Positions 52,774-61,738 of a stretch of DNA of 64,000 bases are shown piece by piece; the first letter of the stretch is position 1, and each line of letters begins with the position of its first letter. The translations under genes were made by a program, and so were the position numbers. Below the pieces are notes generated by a model. The model saw only the letters and a list, made by a program, of their open reading frames with translations, was not told the DNA's origin and did no database searches. The stretch covers positions 310,001 to 374,000 of the forward strand of contig MTEI01000002.1 of assembly GCA_002083775.1 (NCBI GenBank), in the 5' to 3' direction. The DNA comes from Rhodoferax ferrireducens (GTDB lineage: Bacteria; Pseudomonadota; Gammaproteobacteria; Burkholderiales; Burkholderiaceae_C).

Positions 52774-54534
52774 ATGGCCACCACCAACCCCAATCTTTCC
52801 TCCTTCATCTGGTCGGTCGCCGACCTGCTTCGCGGCGACTACAAACAATCCGAATACGGCAAGGTCATCCTGCCCTTTACCGTGCTACGCCGCCTGGACT
52901 GTGTGCTGGAGCCCACCAAGGCCGAGGTGCTGGCCGAGAAGTCTTTGCGGGAAAAGGCCGGGTTGAATCCTGAGCCGTTCCTGTTGCGCAAGTCCGGCCA
53001 GTTCTTCTACAACACCTCGCCGCTGGATCTCAAAAAGCTCATGGGCGACCAGGACCACATTGGTGAAAACCTGCGGGCGTATATGCAGGCGTTCAGCCCG
53101 GCGGTGCGTGACATTTTTGAGAGCTTTGAATTCCACACCCAGATCGACAAGCTGGCCAAGTCCGGCCTGCTGTACATGGTCACCGAGAAATTCGCCACCA
53201 TCGACCTGCACCCCAGCGTGGTCAGCAACGCCGAAATGGGCGCCGTCTTTGAAGAGCTGATCCGCAAGTTTGCCGAGCTGTCCAACGAGACTGCTGGTGA
53301 GCACTTCACCCCGCGTGAAGTCATCCGCCTGATGGTCAACCTGCTGTTCATTGAAGACGACCACGCGCTGACCCAACCTGGCGTCGTGCGCAGCCTGTAC
53401 GACCCGACAGCTGGCACCGGTGGCATGCTCAGCGTGGCCGGTGAACATCTGGCCAGCCTGAACCCCGATGCCCGGTTGGTCATGTACGGCCAGGAACTCA
53501 ACCCCGAGTCCTACGCCATCTGCAAGGCCGACATGCTGATCAAGGGCCAGGACATTGCCAACATCATCTTTGGCAACACCTTGTCCGCCGACGGCCTGCC
53601 CGGCAAAGTGTTTGACTACGCCCTCAGCAATCCACCCTTTGGCGTCGAGTGGAAGAAGATCGAGGCCGTGATCCGCAAAGAGGCCGAACAGCAAGGCTAC
53701 AACGGCCGCTTTGGCCCTGGCCTGCCACGCGTCAGCGACGGCTCGCTGCTGTTTCTGCTGCACCTGATCGCCAAAATGCGCCCGGCGGTTGATGGTGGCA
53801 GCCGCTTCGGCATCGTCCTGAACGGCTCACCGCTGTTCACCGGCGGCGCGGGCAGTGGCGAGAGCGAAATCCGCCGCTACGTGCTGGAGAGCGATCTGGT
53901 GGAGGCCATCATTGCCCTGCCCACCGACATGTTCTACAACACCGGCATCGCCACCTATGTCTGGATCGTCAGCAACCGCAAACCGCAGGCGCGCAAAGGC
54001 AAGGTGCAACTGATCGATGCCAGCAGCTTCTGGCAGAAGATGCGCAAGAGCCTGGGTTCCAAGCGCAAGGAACTCAGCCCCGAGCACATCGAGGACATCA
54101 CCCGCCTGTTTGGCGACTTCAAGGAAGTGAGTCGCACGGTGGACGGCAGCACCGTGCCGATCAGCCGCATTTTTGACAACGACGCCTTTGGTTACCACAC
54201 CATCACCGTCGAGCGTCCCGAGCGGGATGCAGCTGGCAACGTGATGCTGGGCAGCAAAGGCAAGGGCAAAGGCAAACCGGTGGCCGACGCCAGCCTGCGC
54301 GACACAGAAAACGTGCCGCTTAGCCAAGACATTGGCGAGTATTTCAAGCGTGAGGTGTTGCCCCATGCACCCGATGCCTGGATCGACACCGACAAGACCA
54401 AGGTGGGCTACGAAATTCCGTTCAACCGGCACTTTTACGTTTTCAAGCCACCGCGACCGCTGGCCGAGATTGATGCGGAGCTGAAAGGTGTGACCGACCG
54501 CATCCTGACCATGATCAACGGGTTGACGGCTTGA
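52774..54534 (+). CDS. hsdM: Type I restriction-modification system, methylase subunit HsdM
   Basis: 586 residues; an adenine-N6 DNA methyltransferase. SAM motif DPTAGTGGM at 210-218, catalytic NPPFG at 286-290; the N-terminal helical HsdM domain starts at SSFIWSVADLLRGDYKQSEY. The long C-terminal part (~430-586) carries a Lys/Gly linker GSKGKGKGKP. It should form M2S with HsdS and R2M2S with HsdR. The gene starts 139 bp after the icd terminator, the probable left edge of the acquired locus. Confidence 0.95.
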   Translation: MATTNPNLSSFIWSVADLLRGDYKQSEYGKVILPFTVLRRLDCVLEPTKAEVLAEKSLREKAGLNPEPFLLRKSGQFFYNTSPLDLKKLMGDQDHIGENLRAYMQAFSPAVRDIFESFEFHTQIDKLAKSGLLYMVTEKFATIDLHPSVVSNAEMGAVFEELIRKFAELSNETAGEHFTPREVIRLMVNLLFIEDDHALTQPGVVRSLYDPTAGTGGMLSVAGEHLASLNPDARLVMYGQELNPESYAICKADMLIKGQDIANIIFGNTLSADGLPGKVFDYALSNPPFGVEWKKIEAVIRKEAEQQGYNGRFGPGLPRVSDGSLLFLLHLIAKMRPAVDGGSRFGIVLNGSPLFTGGAGSGESEIRRYVLESDLVEAIIALPTDMFYNTGIATYVWIVSNRKPQARKGKVQLIDASSFWQKMRKSLGSKRKELSPEHIEDITRLFGDFKEVSRTVDGSTVPISRIFDNDAFGYHTITVERPERDAAGNVMLGSKGKGKGKPVADASLRDTENVPLSQDIGEYFKREVLPHAPDAWIDTDKTKVGYEIPFNRHFYVFKPPRPLAEIDAELKGVTDRILTMINGLTA

Positions 54535-54667
54535 TGCGCTATTCCCGGGCACAAACGGTGGCTGAACAGGCACGCATTGTTAAAATCGACCCCAACAAAA
54601 CCCACCCGGGCGCCGCGCGCAAGCGCACCCTCAAACCGGTGGGTTACTTCTTGATCGGGGGCACACC

Positions 54668-54826
54668 ATGCAAGTCACGCAGCAACTCCAGAAACGTCTT
54701 GACCAGGCGGTGCGCGTCTCCATGCAAATTGAAGGTTACCGCCCCAGCCCGTCGCTGCAGATTCAGGCCCAAGTCAAAGCACTGATGGAGCAGCAGCGTG
54801 TCAAAGTATCAGTTCCAGCAAAGTGA
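54668..54826 (+). CDS. Small Fic-associated antitoxin-like protein
   Basis: 52 residues, MQVTQQLQKRLDQAVRVSMQ then IEGYRPSPSLQIQAQVKALM. The central helix SMQIEGYRPSPSLQ resembles the inhibitory helix (S/T-x3-E-G) of VbhA-type antitoxins that block Fic toxins. It is followed, with a 29-bp out-of-frame overlap, by what looks like the start of a fic gene. This is too short for a database-free assignment to be firm. The arrangement hsdM - antitoxin - fic - hsdS is one I have met in other genomes. Confidence 0.6.
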   Translation: MQVTQQLQKRLDQAVRVSMQIEGYRPSPSLQIQAQVKALMEQQRVKVSVPAK

Positions 54827-54938
54827 CATCTACCAGCCGGGAACCGACCTGCCCGTCAATCGGCTGAACATTGCTGACCAAACACTTCTGCGCGACTTGA
54901 TCGCTGCTGGGCTGAGTGCCAGCGAGGGTGAAGCATGA
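54798..54938 (+). pseudogene. Fic family toxin, truncated N-terminal remnant
   Basis: 46 codons from the GTG at 54798: MSKYQFQQSDIYQPGTDLPV followed by NRLNIADQTLLRDLIAAGLS. The first ~28 residues match the N-terminus of Fic-domain proteins found inside type I restriction loci. After NIAD the sequence jumps to a short tail and ends at TGA, overlapping the hsdS ATG (54935-54938). The HPFxxGNGR catalytic motif and the entire Fic fold (~150 residues) are missing, so an internal deletion seems to have removed the toxin while keeping the coupling to hsdS. Confidence 0.6.
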
Positions 54939-56260
54939 GTTTTCCGCGTTACCCGGAGTACAAGGACAGTGGCGTGGAGTGGTTGGGGGAGGTGCCGGGG
55001 CATTGGAATGTTGGCAGTGCAAGATGGCTTACTCGCCGTTACTCAGGTGGTACGCCAGATAAGACCAAACTCGATTACTGGGAAAACGGCACGATTCCGT
55101 GGCTGAACTCTGGTGCGGTCAATGACCGTCTGATAACTGAGCCTTCAACCTTTATTTCCGAGGAAGCCTTCGCCAATAGCAGCGCGAAATGGATCCCAAA
55201 GGGTGCTCTCGTGATGGCGCTAGCAGGTCAGGGTAAGACCAAGGGCATGGTTGCCCAACTGGGCATTCCTTCAACGTGCAACCAGTCGATGGCAGCAATC
55301 ATTCCAAGTTGCGCAATCGACGCCCGCTTTCTCTTCTGGTGGCTGGACGCGAACTACCAAAATATTCGCAATATGGCGGGCGGTGACTTGCGCGACGGCC
55401 TAAATTTGGAACTGCTTGGAAACATTCAATGTCCGCTGCCAGCGCCAAGCGAGCAAACCCAAATCGCCGCCTTCCTCGACCGCGAAACCGCGAAGATTGA
55501 TACGTTAGTAGCAGAGCAGCGGCAGCTGATGGCGTTGCTGAAAGAAAAGCGCCAGGCCGTCATCTCCCACGCCGTCACCCGGGGCCTGAACCCCGATGTC
55601 CCCATGAAGCCGTCCGGTATCGAATGGCTGGGGGATGTGCCGGAGCATTGGGTCGTTTCCTCTATCAAGCGCTTTGCCGACACAATTACAGACGGAGCAC
55701 ACGTTTCGCCAGAAACAGAGAACGGCGTATACCCGTTCGTTTCCACAAAAGATGTTGGCGACGATTCGATTGACTTCGATAGCTGCTTAAGGACATCCAC
55801 AACGAGTTTCGAGTTTATGGTTCGATCCGGCTGCCAGCCGCTTGTCGGCGACGTTCTGTTTAGTAAGGACGGCACGATCGGCCGAACAGTCGTCGTAATG
55901 GAAGAGAGAGATTTCGTGGTGGCTTCGTCGTTGATCATCATCCGTCCTGACAACAGTTCACTTGACTCATTTTTCCTGAACTACCTCTGTCAATCCAATG
56001 TCGTTGTTAGTCAAGTGGAGTCGTTCGTCAAAGGCGCAGGCTTGCCCAGACTTTCTATTCAGAACTTGCTCAAGGTTATCGGCTGCTTCCCGCCTTTAGC
56101 GGAGCAAAGGGTCATCGCAGCTTTTCTCCAACTGGAAATGTCAAAATTCGACACCCTCACCACCGAAGCCCAACGCGCCATCGACCTGCTGCAAGAGCGC
56201 CGCACCGCGCTGATCTCCGCCGCCGTCACCGGCCAGATCGACGTGCGGGGCGCGGTGTGA
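54935..56260 (+). CDS. hsdS: Type I restriction-modification system, specificity subunit HsdS
   Basis: 441 residues, two target recognition domains arranged as a duplicated unit. The repeats are visible: DSGVEWLGEVPGHW (11-24) and PSGIEWLGDVPEHW (~226-239) start each half; EQTQIAAFLDRETAKIDTLV and EQRVIAAFLQLEMSKFDTLT begin the conserved helices; EKRQAVISHAVTRGLN and ERRTALISAAVTGQID end them. The halves between differ, so it recognises a bipartite asymmetric DNA site that cannot be read from sequence. The base composition of the target domains is lower in GC than the neighbours, as is usual for HsdS. Start overlaps the Fic remnant by ATGA. Confidence 0.94.
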   Translation: MSFPRYPEYKDSGVEWLGEVPGHWNVGSARWLTRRYSGGTPDKTKLDYWENGTIPWLNSGAVNDRLITEPSTFISEEAFANSSAKWIPKGALVMALAGQGKTKGMVAQLGIPSTCNQSMAAIIPSCAIDARFLFWWLDANYQNIRNMAGGDLRDGLNLELLGNIQCPLPAPSEQTQIAAFLDRETAKIDTLVAEQRQLMALLKEKRQAVISHAVTRGLNPDVPMKPSGIEWLGDVPEHWVVSSIKRFADTITDGAHVSPETENGVYPFVSTKDVGDDSIDFDSCLRTSTTSFEFMVRSGCQPLVGDVLFSKDGTIGRTVVVMEERDFVVASSLIIIRPDNSSLDSFFLNYLCQSNVVVSQVESFVKGAGLPRLSIQNLLKVIGCFPPLAEQRVIAAFLQLEMSKFDTLTTEAQRAIDLLQERRTALISAAVTGQIDVRGAV

Positions 56261-56274
56261 TAACTATGATTTCA

Positions 56275-56311
56275 ATAGCTGCTAGCGCTTTTTTCATAAG
56301 GGCTACAGGCC
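56275..56311 (+). repeat. 37-bp palindromic element, copy K (intergenic, hsdS - higB)
   Basis: ATAGCTGCTAGCGC then CATAAGGGCTACAGGCC and AATTAGG. A well preserved copy 14 bp after the hsdS stop, at the junction to the toxin-antitoxin pair. Confidence 0.85.
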
Positions 56312-56396
56312 AATTAGGCAATTAAATCCAGGCCGACCATCCTTTCCAGTCTTTGAGTCCCCCACACAAAATATACCTTTTCAGGTAACATTCGCC

Positions 56397-56753
56397 ATGC
56401 CTACCAAGGACAAACCGCTCGCCTGGATCGGCACCAGCAAGAAAGACCTGATGGCTTTGCCGCTAGATGTACGCAAGTTCTTTGGGCATGCGCTGGACTT
56501 TGCCCAGCGCGGCGACAAGCACGATGCAGCCAAGGTGCTCAAGGGTTTTGGCGGCGCAGGCGTGCTGGAGCTGGTGGAAGACGATCAGGACGGCACGTAC
56601 CGAGCGGTGTACACCGTCAAGTTTGCTCAGGCGGTGTTTGTGCTGCATTACTTCAGCAAGAAAAGCAAACGCGGCATCGAGACACCCAAAGAGGATATGG
56701 ACATCATCCGCGCCCGGCTCAAGGTGGCTGAGGCGCTGGCCAAGGAGTTATGA
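56397..56753 (+). CDS. RelE/HigB-type toxin
   Basis: 118 residues, phage-derived Gp49/HigB-like: LAWIGTSKKDLMALPLDVRK, FGHALDFAQRGDKHDAAKVL, then YRAVYTVKFAQAVFVLHYFS with FSKKSKRGIETPKEDMDII. The family cleaves mRNA on the ribosome. The reverse order (toxin before antitoxin) is typical of HigBA. The antitoxin start lies 1 bp after its stop. The pair lies between hsdS and hsdR, all in the same direction, so it may stabilise the restriction locus. Confidence 0.87.
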   Translation: MPTKDKPLAWIGTSKKDLMALPLDVRKFFGHALDFAQRGDKHDAAKVLKGFGGAGVLELVEDDQDGTYRAVYTVKFAQAVFVLHYFSKKSKRGIETPKEDMDIIRARLKVAEALAKEL

Positions 56754-56754
56754 C

Positions 56755-57102
56755 ATGACCAAGAAAACCGCTTTGCGCACCATCGACGGTATCGAGATTG
56801 ACATGGGTTCGGGCAATGTGTTTGCCGACCTAGGCCTGCCCGATGCCGACAAACTCAAGATCAAATCCGGCTTGGTGATAGAGATCACCAAGGCCATGCG
56901 CAAGCTGGGCCTGACCCAAAAAGCTGCCGCCGAGCGCATGGGCATCCCTCAGCCCAAAGTGTCGGCCATGCTGCGTGGCGACTTCACCAACCTGTCTGAG
57001 CGCAAGCTGATGGACTGCCTGAACCGCCTCGGTTACGACATCGAGATCAAGGTGCGGCCAGCCGCCGAACCAGTGGGACATTTGATGCTGGCATTTGCCT
57101 GA
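56755..57102 (+). CDS. XRE-family HigA-type antitoxin
   Basis: 115 residues. The helix-turn-helix at ~48-72 is MRKLGLTQKAAAERMGIPQP KVSAMLRG, written here in two parts. The C-terminal sequence SERKLMDCLNRLGYDIEIKV is a family marker. It binds its toxin and the operon promoter. AAGGAG lies ~10 bases ahead of the ATG at 56755. It ends 61 bp before hsdR. The antitoxin presumably neutralises the HigB-like protein upstream. Confidence 0.87.
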   Translation: MTKKTALRTIDGIEIDMGSGNVFADLGLPDADKLKIKSGLVIEITKAMRKLGLTQKAAAERMGIPQPKVSAMLRGDFTNLSERKLMDCLNRLGYDIEIKVRPAAEPVGHLMLAFA

Positions 57103-57163
57103 GTCGAACGCACAAACCAAGGTCGCTGTCACCGGCCAGAGTAAACAATAGAGGGAGTGGCCG

Positions 57164-60100
57164 ATGAGCCTGCACAAAGAGATCAGCTTCGAGTCCGAAA
57201 TTTGCCACCACCTGGCCAGCCGCGGCTGGCTCTACGCGCCGCCGGGGACCGAAGGTGACGCCGCAGGCTACGACCGCGCCCGCGCCCTGTTCCCTGCTGA
57301 CGTGCTGGGCTGGGTGCAAGCCACCCAGCGCAAAGCCTGGGACACCTTGGTCAAGAACCACGGAACCAAAGCTGAAGACACCCTGCTGAACCGCCTGCGT
57401 GACCAGCTTGACCAACGCGGCACGTTGGACGTGTTGCGCCACGGCCTGGAGCTGCTGGGCCTCAAAACCCCCTTGAGCCTGGCCCAGTTCAAACCGGCGC
57501 TGGCCATCAACCCAGACATCCTGGCCCGGTATGCCGCCAACCGCCTGCGCGTGGTGCGCCAGGTGCGCTACTCCCTGTTTTGCGAAAACAGCATCGACCT
57601 GGTGTTGTTCCTCAACGGCCTGCCGGTAGCCACGGTAGAACTCAAAACCGACTTCACCCAAAGCATTGGCGACGCCATCGACCAATACCGCTTTGACCGC
57701 CACCCCAAACCCAAGGGTCAGGCGGCTGAACCGCTACTGTCCTTCCCAAGCGGGGCCTTGATCCACTTTGCGGTGAGCAACAAAGAGGTGGCGATGGTCA
57801 CCAAGCTGGTTGGCCCGGCCACGGTGTTTCTGCCCTTCAACCTGGGTGATGACGGTGCGGCGGGCAACCCGGTCAACCCGGCCGGTGGGCACCGCACCGC
57901 CTATCTGTGGGAACAGGTCTGGGCGCGTGAGAGTTGGCTGGAGATTCTGGGGCGCTACCTGATCGCCCGGCGCGACAAGAAAAAGCAGATCGAGGCCATC
58001 ATCTTCCCGCGCTACCACCAGCTCGATGTGACGCGTAAGCTGCAGGCAGCGGTGTTGACCGATGGCCCCGGAGCCAAATACCTGATCCAGCACAGCGCCG
58101 GGTCCGGCAAGACCAATTCGATTGCCTGGACCGCCCACTTTCTGGCCGAGTTGCATGATGCGGCCAACAAAAAGGTGTTTGACACCGTGCTGGTGGTGTC
58201 TGACCGCAACGTGATCGACGCGCAGTTGCAGGAAGCCCTGTTTGACTTCCAGCGCACCACCGGCGTGGTGGCCACCATCACCAACCAGGACGGCAGCAAA
58301 AGCGGCAAGCTCGCCGAAGCCTTGTCGGGTGACAAGAAAATTGTGGTCTGCACCATCCAGACGTTCCCTTTCGCACTGGAGGCCGTGCGCAAACTGGCCG
58401 CCACCCAGGGCAAACGCTTTGCGGTGATCGCCGACGAGGCCCACAGCTCCCAAACCGGTGAAGCCGCCAGCAAACTGAAGGCCGTGCTGAGTCCCGAAGA
58501 GCTGAAAGAACTAAGCGACGGCGGCGAAATCAGCACCGAAGACATCCTGGCCGCGCAGATGACCAGCCGTGCCGATGATGGTGGCATCACCTTTGTGGCC
58601 TTCACCGCCACCCCCAAAAACAAGACGCTGGAGCTGTTTGGCACCCGGCCCGACCCGAGCCGCAAACCGGCTCCGGACAATGTGCCCAAGCCGTTTCACG
58701 TTTACTCCATGCGCCAGGCCATTGAAGAAGGCTTCATCCTTGACGTGCTGCAGAACTACACACCCTACAGCCTGGCCTTCAAGCTGGCCCACAACGGTGC
58801 CGAGCTGGACGACAAAGCCGTCGAGCGCAATGCCGCCATGAAAGGCATCATGGGCTGGGTGCGGCTGCACCCGTACAACATCGCCCAGAAGGTGCAGGTG
58901 GTGGTGGAGCACTTCCGCGAGTTTGTGGCACCGCTGCTGAGCGGCAAAGCCAAAGCGATGGTGGTGGTCGCCAGCCGCTTGGAGGCGGTGCGCTGGCAAC
59001 TGGCCGTGGAGAGCTACATCAAGGCCCACGGCTACGCCATCGGTACGCTGGTAGCGTTCTCCGGTGAGGTGATCGACAAAGACACCGACAGCGAACCTGT
59101 CACCGAGAACAGCAAGCTGCTCAACCCCAATCTGAAAGGCCGCGACATCCGCGAAGCCTTCAAGGGCGATGAGTACCAAATCCTGCTGGTGGCCAACAAG
59201 TTCCAGACCGGGTTTGACCAGCCGCTGCTGTGCGGCATGTATGTGGACAAACGCCTGGCTGGCATTCAGGCGGTGCAGACTTTAAGCCGCCTGAACCGCG
59301 CCCACCCGGGCAAAGACACCACTTATGTGCTGGACTTTGTCAACGACCCCGCCGAAGTGCTGGCCTCTTTCAAGGCGTACCACACCACCGCAGAACTCAG
59401 CGCCACCACTGACCCGAACCTGGTTTACAACTTGCGCGCCAAGCTGGATGCCGCTGGCCACTATGACGACTTTGAGGTGGACCGGGTGGTCGAGGCGGAG
59501 CTGAACCCCAACGCCAAACAGAGTGATCTGATCAAGGCGCTGGAGCCGGTGCAAGACCGGCTGATGAAGCGCTACAAGGCAGCTCAGGCCGCACTGGCAG
59601 CAGCCAAAACCAAGCCCGGCACCACCGCAACCCAAGCAGCGCAGGACGAACTGGACGCGCTGGTGCTGTTCAAGGGTGACATGGGTGCCTACCTGCGGCT
59701 GTACACCTTTTTGTCGCAAATCTTTGACTACGGCAACACCGGGATTGAGAAGCGCGCGATGTTTTACAAGCGGCTGCTGCCGCTGCTGGAGTTTGGCCGG
59801 GAGCGCGAAGGCATCGACTTGTCCAAGGTGGTGTTGACCCACCATCACCTGAAAGACCAGGGCGCGCGCAGCTTGCCACTGGGCCCGGGCGACACCCCCA
59901 AGCTGGCTCCCATCACTGAAGCAGGCAGCGGCAGTGTGCAAGAGCAGCAAAAGGTGTACATGGCCGAGCTGATCAACAAGCTCAATGACCTTTTTGGCGA
60001 CGACACCAGCGAGCAGGACCAGTTGCGTTATGTGAACGGCACCCTGCTGGGCAAGGTCAGCGAGTCCAAAACGCTGCAGCAGCAAGCCGCCAACAACACC

Positions 60101-60295
60101 AAAGAGCAGTTTGCCAACTCACCCGACCTGCACACCGAGCTGCAAAACGCCATCATCGAGTCGTATGACGCGCACACCGTCATGAGCACCCAGGCGCTGA
60201 ACTCACCGATTGTGTTGCGCGGGATTCTGGATGTGCTGCTGAACCACTCGGGACTGTATGAGGCGCTGCGGGGTAGGGCAGCGCCCAACACCTGA
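57164..60295 (+). CDS. hsdR: Type I restriction enzyme, HsdR motor/nuclease subunit
   Basis: 1043 residues. The N-terminal PD-(D/E)xK nuclease has D145 (SIDLVLF) and E159-x-K161 (VELKTD). The SF2 helicase motor follows: GSGKT at 313-317 (HSAGSGKT), the DEAH box at 424-427 (IADEAHSSQ), FTATPKNKTLELFG, and FQTGFDQPLLCGMYVDK. C-terminal HsdM-binding helices end with NHSGLYEALRG. All key residues are intact, so the system should be active. GAGGGAG lies ~8 bases upstream of the ATG. It converges with ppx at 15 bp. Confidence 0.95.
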   Translation: MSLHKEISFESEICHHLASRGWLYAPPGTEGDAAGYDRARALFPADVLGWVQATQRKAWDTLVKNHGTKAEDTLLNRLRDQLDQRGTLDVLRHGLELLGLKTPLSLAQFKPALAINPDILARYAANRLRVVRQVRYSLFCENSIDLVLFLNGLPVATVELKTDFTQSIGDAIDQYRFDRHPKPKGQAAEPLLSFPSGALIHFAVSNKEVAMVTKLVGPATVFLPFNLGDDGAAGNPVNPAGGHRTAYLWEQVWARESWLEILGRYLIARRDKKKQIEAIIFPRYHQLDVTRKLQAAVLTDGPGAKYLIQHSAGSGKTNSIAWTAHFLAELHDAANKKVFDTVLVVSDRNVIDAQLQEALFDFQRTTGVVATITNQDGSKSGKLAEALSGDKKIVVCTIQTFPFALEAVRKLAATQGKRFAVIADEAHSSQTGEAASKLKAVLSPEELKELSDGGEISTEDILAAQMTSRADDGGITFVAFTATPKNKTLELFGTRPDPSRKPAPDNVPKPFHVYSMRQAIEEGFILDVLQNYTPYSLAFKLAHNGAELDDKAVERNAAMKGIMGWVRLHPYNIAQKVQVVVEHFREFVAPLLSGKAKAMVVVASRLEAVRWQLAVESYIKAHGYAIGTLVAFSGEVIDKDTDSEPVTENSKLLNPNLKGRDIREAFKGDEYQILLVANKFQTGFDQPLLCGMYVDKRLAGIQAVQTLSRLNRAHPGKDTTYVLDFVNDPAEVLASFKAYHTTAELSATTDPNLVYNLRAKLDAAGHYDDFEVDRVVEAELNPNAKQSDLIKALEPVQDRLMKRYKAAQAALAAAKTKPGTTATQAAQDELDALVLFKGDMGAYLRLYTFLSQIFDYGNTGIEKRAMFYKRLLPLLEFGREREGIDLSKVVLTHHHLKDQGARSLPLGPGDTPKLAPITEAGSGSVQEQQKVYMAELINKLNDLFGDDTSEQDQLRYVNGTLLGKVSESKTLQQQAANNTKEQFANSPDLHTELQNAIIESYDAHTVMSTQALNSPIVLRGILDVLLNHSGLYEALRGRAAPNT

Positions 60296-60311
60296 TCCGC
60301 AAACAAGGCGG

Positions 60312-61265
60312 TCAGGCTGGGTTGCGCATCAGGTCCATCAGCAGCCCGTGGCGCAAGCCGCCCAGCGACTGCTCCAGGCGCGTGAGGCCCAGCAGGCCAA
60401 ACAGCGCCCGCAACACACTCAAGCCCCCGCCAATGATGGCTTTGCGGTCTTCCCGCAGCCCCATCATGCCGAGTGGCCCGGCGCGCTGCGCCAGCAGCAG
60501 TTTGTCCAGCAGCCAGTCCAGGCCCTCCTGGCTGACGTGGCCCGGTGGCCAGCCGGCGGCCTCCAGCACATCCACCACCGCATTCACCGTGCCCGCCGAC
60601 CCATAGGCCACATCCCATTGGTGTGGTGCACAAAACGCCATGGCCGGTGCCAATGCGGCGCGGGCAGCTTGCTCAGCCAGATCGAAAGCGTCGGCGCGCA
60701 AGTCACCGTCAGGGAAATACAGCATTGACCAGATGACGCTTCCCACCGGGTAAGACGCCATCTGTTGCGCGCAACGCCCGTTGCCCACAATCAGCTCGGT
60801 GGAGCGACCACCAATGTCGATGACCAAACGACGCTCAGGGGCGTCGGGCAGGGCTTGCACCACGCCTTGGTAGATCAGGCGCGCCTCTTCGTCGCCTGAG
60901 ATGGTCTGGATGGGAAAGCCGAGCAGGGTGCTGGCGTGGCTGAGAAAGTCGTCGCGGTTGTGGGCTTCGCGAAGGGTTTGGGTGGCGACAGCGCTGACAG
61001 CTTGCGGGGCGAAGGCGCACAGCCGTTCACCAAAGCGGCCCAGGCAGTCCCAACCTTTTTGCATGGCTTGGGGCGTCAGCCGTGATTGGTGGTCCAGCCC
61101 ATTGCCCAGACGCACCGTTTCTTTCAGGTAGTCTGTCCGGCAAAACTGGCCGGCAGCGGCATGACCTATTTCAAGGCGAAAGCTGTTAGAGCCCAAATCC
61201 ACCGCCGCCAGGCGCGTTCCATCTTGCATGTTGGTTGTTGTGATTTTTTTGACGGTTGCCAGCAT
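60312..61265 (-). CDS. Short Ppx/GppA family phosphatase
   Basis: 317 residues: the actin-like Ppx/GppA domain only. ATP/phosphate loops DLGSNSFRLEIG (~24-35) and VIDIGGRSTELIVG, plus ISGDEEARLIYQGVV and YGSAGTVNAVVDVLEAAGWP, are typical. Such enzymes hydrolyse polyphosphate or pppGpp. E. coli Ppx and GppA are about 500 residues and carry a second HD-like domain that is absent here; short forms occur naturally, so this is not obviously a truncation. ATG at 61265 used, though MQDGTRLA ten codons in is an alternative. Convergent with hsdR. Confidence 0.88.
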   Translation of the reverse strand: MLATVKKITTTNMQDGTRLAAVDLGSNSFRLEIGHAAAGQFCRTDYLKETVRLGNGLDHQSRLTPQAMQKGWDCLGRFGERLCAFAPQAVSAVATQTLREAHNRDDFLSHASTLLGFPIQTISGDEEARLIYQGVVQALPDAPERRLVIDIGGRSTELIVGNGRCAQQMASYPVGSVIWSMLYFPDGDLRADAFDLAEQAARAALAPAMAFCAPHQWDVAYGSAGTVNAVVDVLEAAGWPPGHVSQEGLDWLLDKLLLAQRAGPLGMMGLREDRKAIIGGGLSVLRALFGLLGLTRLEQSLGGLRHGLLMDLMRNPA

Positions 61266-61500
61266 AGCATTCAAAACGGTCCCTGGAATCTGTACCTGAC
61301 CGGCCCTAGAGGTTGCAGGCGGGATGGTGCTTACGCTTCAAATGTGAAAGTTTGATGACAGCGCCAGTCAATTTGGCCGCCAAGCAGAGGTTTTTTTCAA
61401 GTTGTTGCCCTGGGTCAATGGTTTCTTGATCTCTCGTTTTGGCAAGCCGTCTGCTGGGTAACATGGCGCTGTTTTTACTGACGCAAAGGTTGAAGTCAAC

Positions 61501-61716
61501 ATGACAAGGCACCTGAACAACCTGGATCGACTGTTTCAAAAGTTGCATCGCCGCTACGGCCCTGAGGACGCGCTGTGCCAGCAAGTGCAAGCGGAGTTTG
61601 AAGACAGCAAAACCGCCGCGCTGAAGTCTGCCGCTCCACAGCACGATTGGTCCATTCCCTACCGCTGCCTGATCAAGGATCCGAACAGCGAATTCATGCG
61701 ACACACCCGAGGTTGA
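61501..61716 (+). CDS. Small hypothetical protein upstream of corA
   Basis: 71 residues (MTRHLNNLDRLFQKLHRRYG, then PEDALCQQVQAEFEDSKTAA), ending PYRCLIKDPNSEFMRHTRG. Hydrophilic, with one likely helix (~5-35); no known domain. It lies 22 bp before the CorA-like gene in the same direction and is probably co-transcribed. No family recognised. Confidence 0.6.
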   Translation: MTRHLNNLDRLFQKLHRRYGPEDALCQQVQAEFEDSKTAALKSAAPQHDWSIPYRCLIKDPNSEFMRHTRG

Positions 61717-61738
61717 AATCTGTCAAGGAGCGGGCAGC

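Noticed and set aside
54531-54785. 84-codon frame between hsdM and hsdS
   Set aside because: The frame overlapping it at 54668-54826 has a better start and resembles an antitoxin; the longer frame is Arg/Ser-rich shadow sequence.
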